DNA of 64,000 nucleotides. Origin: an uncultured Oscillospiraceae bacterium. GTDB taxonomy: Bacteria; Bacillota; Clostridia; Oscillospirales; Oscillospiraceae. The notes beneath the pieces were generated by a model. That model was not told the DNA's origin and searched no databases. It saw nothing but the letters and a program-made list of their open reading frames with translations. Positions 60,842 through 64,000 of the stretch are shown piece by piece (the first letter of the stretch is position 1; the number at the start of each line of letters is the position of its first letter). The stretch covers positions 1-64,000 of the forward strand of contig CATLAL010000008.1 of NCBI GenBank assembly GCA_949878425.1, in the 5' to 3' direction. A program made the position numbers and the translations under genes.

Positions 60842-61615
60842 TTGTCTACTGTGATTGCGATTACCAATCAGAAGGGCGGCGTCGGAAAGACGACGACTTC
60901 CTGTGCGCTTTTGGCCGGACTCCGCCAATTGGGCAACCGGGTGCTGGGGGTGGATCTGGACCCCCAGGGGAGCCTGGGGTTCTGCCTGGGGCTGGATATC
61001 GACAACTGCGCCACCGTGTATGACGTCATGAAGGGGACCCGCTCCGTCCGCGACGTGCTGGTGGAGTCGGAGTGCGGAGACATCCTGCCCTCCAATATTC
61101 TGCTCTCCGGCGCGGAGCTGGAGTTCAACCGCCCGGGCCGGGAGTTCCTGCTGAAAAACAGCCTCCAGGAGCTCCAGGACGAGTACGACTATATTATTGT
61201 GGACACCCCGCCGGCGCTGAACGTGCTGACAGTGAACGCCTACGTGGTGGCCGACGGGCTCATCATCCCCATGGCCCCCGAGATCCTCAGCCTTCTGGGC
61301 GTAGCCCAGATCCGGGAGACCATTGACACGGTCCGCCGCTGCTACAATTCCCGGCTTAAGGTGCTGGGCATCCTGCTCAACAAGTACAACCGGCGCTTTA
61401 CCCTCAACCGGGAGGTTCTGGATATGGCGGAGCAGATCGCCGCCCAGCTGGACACCAAGGTCTTTGAGGCCAAAATCCGCAGCAGCGTCTCCGTTGCCGA
61501 GGCTCCCGCCCACGGCGAGAGCGTGCTCACCTACGCCCCCTCCTCCAAGCCGGCTGAGGACTTCCAGCTGCTAATCAGCGAGATCATCCGGGCGTTCGGC
61601 CCTTCGGCGAGATAG
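60842..61615 (+). CDS. Orphan ParA/Soj-like ATPase (TTG start)
   Basis: 257 residues. Deviant Walker A KGGVGKTTT near residue 11, DLDPQGSLGFCLG, Walker B YIIVDTPPALNVL and the A'' region are intact, so it is a competent ParA-type ATPase with no N-terminal DNA-binding extension. The start is TTG at 60842 because GGAGGGG lies 6 bases upstream and upstream frame sequence is not protein-like. No ParB or parS is seen. Next to a ComFB protein (35-base gap) and flagellar genes, it may position motility or chemotaxis complexes like ParC/PpfA, rather than segregate chromosomes (inference). Confidence 0.88.
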   Translation: MSTVIAITNQKGGVGKTTTSCALLAGLRQLGNRVLGVDLDPQGSLGFCLGLDIDNCATVYDVMKGTRSVRDVLVESECGDILPSNILLSGAELEFNRPGREFLLKNSLQELQDEYDYIIVDTPPALNVLTVNAYVVADGLIIPMAPEILSLLGVAQIRETIDTVRRCYNSRLKVLGILLNKYNRRFTLNREVLDMAEQIAAQLDTKVFEAKIRSSVSVAEAPAHGESVLTYAPSSKPAEDFQLLISEIIRAFGPSAR

Positions 61616-61638
61616 TTCCGCCTGACAATCATACCTAA

Positions 61639-62583
<945 letters not shown>

Positions 62584-62602
62584 GGAAACAGATCAAAAAA
62601 GT

Positions 62603-62645
62603 AGGAGCCCGAACCAGCCGCCGCTATCGGATGGTTTGGGCTCCT
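62603..62645. terminator. Bidirectional terminator between convergent ComFB and EAL-HDOD genes
   Basis: 14-bp arms AGGAGCCCGAACCA / TGGTTTGGGCTCCT with one mismatch, 15-base loop, between the two convergent stop codons. Confidence 0.75.
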
Positions 62646-62683
62646 GTCGGTTGTCTTGCTCGTTCAGGCCTTGTCTGACTCTC

Positions 62684-63958
62684 TCACTCCGCTCCCGCGG
62701 TCTCCTGGTTCTTCTCCATCATCAGCTGGGCCCATATGCCGTTGACCTCCTCCAGACACTGGAAGTAGGTGTTGGTCAGCAGGTTTACCGGAATCTCCAG
62801 CTCTCCCGCCAGGCTGCCGATGGCGGGCCAGTCCGCCCGCTCATAGCTGAGCACCAGGTCATAGAGCGCCCCGCAGCGCCCCTCGTGGAGCAGCAGAGCA
62901 GCCTTCACATCCATGGAGATGGGAATTTCCGCCAGGATTTCCTCCAGGGGCGCGGCAATCAGGTAGTTCAGCGTGGAGAACATGCCCATCAGGTAGGCGT
63001 CATTGCGATTAATCGGCATATTCTTCGCGTACTTCATCAGCTCGCTGCAGAAGGTTGCCCGCATAAAGGAGGTTTTCAGGAACTCCTCCTGGCTGGGGTC
63101 CATGGTTCCGTCCGCGCTGCCGGAGCCCATGAGGTAGATCCACTGGCGCAGCTGTCCCAAGCCCAGGACCATAATGGCCTGGTGGACCTCCGTGGCCCGG
63201 TTGCGCAGGGCGAAGTAGGCGGAGTTGACAATCTTCAGCAGGCTGTAGGTCAGCGTGGCGTCCATGGAGATGATCTGCTCGATCTCCTCCACGTTCGGCT
63301 CGTCCTTGGTAATGGCCACCATCAGGCGGAAGAAGTTGCTCTGTAAATAGCTGCTGGTGTGGACGGTGGTGAACATCTGCTCCGCCACATACCGTCCCTC
63401 CATGGCGTCCACCTCCATAATGAACGCCTTTTGGTAGAGGGTCTCGTCGTCCACATTGGTGGCAATGCACTTTTTATTCATGCTGTGGGCCATCTCCACA
63501 ATGTTTCGGATGCTGGAGTCGGTGGTGGCTTTAAAGTTGATTTTGATATAGTCGAAGTGGTCCAGGATGGAGATGTATCGGGGGGAGAACTGGAACTCGT
63601 TGACCGCTACCTTGTACCCCTCCTTGGAATAGCGCTCCACGAAGCGCATGGCCAGGGGGTGGATAATCACGCTGTCGTCCACCTGGATGACCAGGTCCGT
63701 ACTTTTAAAGAGCTTGGGCGTCTGCTTCATGAGCAGATTGGTGGTAAAGGTCATGAAGCTGATCGCGCCCTTTAAGGACCGGTCCGTATTCTGGGTCAGG
63801 AAATTATAGATGGTGTCCGCTGCGGCAAAATCCTGGCCGCCATCCCCGGTGTCATAGGCGCTGTCCTCGCCGGCATAGCGGATCTCATAGGCCAGCGTCT
63901 TCCCCTTCAGGTCCTTAATAGGCTGGCGGACAATATACTTGTTTGTATTGATAGCCAT
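62684..63958 (-). CDS. EAL-HDOD (YuxH-like) signalling protein with degenerate EAL domain
   Basis: 424 residues. Residues 1-~200 follow the EAL-domain fold of YuxH-type proteins (YIVRQPIKDLKGKTLAYEIRYAG..) but the catalytic ExL motif is replaced (YEIRYAG) and other metal ligands are missing, so phosphodiesterase activity is unlikely. Residues ~205-390 are an HDOD domain (IISMDATLTYSLLKIVNSAYFALRNRATEVHQAIMVLGLGQLRQWIYLM, pattern), a non-catalytic HD relative. EAL-HDOD proteins regulate motility in some bacteria. Start with AGGAGGCACGCT before the ATG. Its operon context upstream lies outside the window. Confidence 0.9.
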   Translation of the reverse strand: MAINTNKYIVRQPIKDLKGKTLAYEIRYAGEDSAYDTGDGGQDFAAADTIYNFLTQNTDRSLKGAISFMTFTTNLLMKQTPKLFKSTDLVIQVDDSVIIHPLAMRFVERYSKEGYKVAVNEFQFSPRYISILDHFDYIKINFKATTDSSIRNIVEMAHSMNKKCIATNVDDETLYQKAFIMEVDAMEGRYVAEQMFTTVHTSSYLQSNFFRLMVAITKDEPNVEEIEQIISMDATLTYSLLKIVNSAYFALRNRATEVHQAIMVLGLGQLRQWIYLMGSGSADGTMDPSQEEFLKTSFMRATFCSELMKYAKNMPINRNDAYLMGMFSTLNYLIAAPLEEILAEIPISMDVKAALLLHEGRCGALYDLVLSYERADWPAIGSLAGELEIPVNLLTNTYFQCLEEVNGIWAQLMMEKNQETAGAE

Positions 63959-64000
63959 AGCGTGCCTCCTGTTAATTCCCTTTTTCTACCCGCGCCAGCA

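Overview
The window is a GC-rich chromosomal segment of a Gram-positive anaerobe of class Clostridia. The best fit is the family Oscillospiraceae (Oscillibacter/Dysosmobacter/Lawsonibacter type). This placement is inferred from the SCIFF six-cysteine peptide with its radical SAM maturase, a YtvI-type sporulation protein, several S-layer-homology (SLH) secreted proteins, B. subtilis-like motility accessory genes (YlqG/YlqH, YjfB) and AGGAGG-type ribosome binding sites. No ribosomal RNA, phage, CRISPR array or complete insertion sequence was seen. One tRNA (Gln, CUG) is present. Almost every gene carries a long mirror ORF on the other strand; these are composition artefacts.

Layout. 0-5.3 kb: the 3' end of a membrane protein, a secreted copper-amine-oxidase-N/PepSY protein, and a 980-residue protein joining an HD phosphohydrolase to an HSP90-like ATPase. 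5.5-9.7 kb: ytvI, then an ACT protein - hom - lysC operon for the aspartate pathway; lysC has an internal start for a beta subunit. 10-11.8 kb: an AraC-type regulator and a GNAT acetyltransferase converge on one shared palindromic terminator. 12-15.1 kb: the ranthipeptide locus scfA-scfB plus a translationally coupled PLP decarboxylase-family enzyme, bracketed by two inverted copies of a ~90-bp palindromic element. 15.5-20 kb: tRNA-Gln, an SLH protein, and an HxlR regulator divergent from a radical SAM gene. 20.2-28.9 kb: a complete oligopeptide ABC importer with an oversized binding protein and a permease carrying a ~200-residue extracytoplasmic insertion. 29.3-33.6 kb: an XRE regulator coupled to an ABC half-transporter, an SLH protein and a small unknown protein.

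33.8-64 kb is a motility and chemotaxis island: cheA-cheW-cheR-cheB behind a sigma-D-like promoter; a FliK-like / FlhB-C-like / PilZ operon; two very large SLH proteins; YjfB, a lipoprotein and a long FtsA-like protein; a methyl-accepting chemotaxis protein; an orphan FtsE-like ATPase; fliD-fliS-fliT-like; and an orphan ParA followed by a ComFB protein with a 120-residue PEPx repeat, facing an EAL-HDOD protein. PilZ, ComFB and EAL-HDOD all belong to families tied to cyclic dinucleotide signalling, so this island probably joins second-messenger signalling to flagellar control.

The intergenic spaces hold at least four families of small non-coding inverted-repeat elements (about 55-200 bp). Several sit directly against start or stop codons of operon genes. 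All starts were chosen from visible ribosome binding sites. Promoters are read from sequence matches only.
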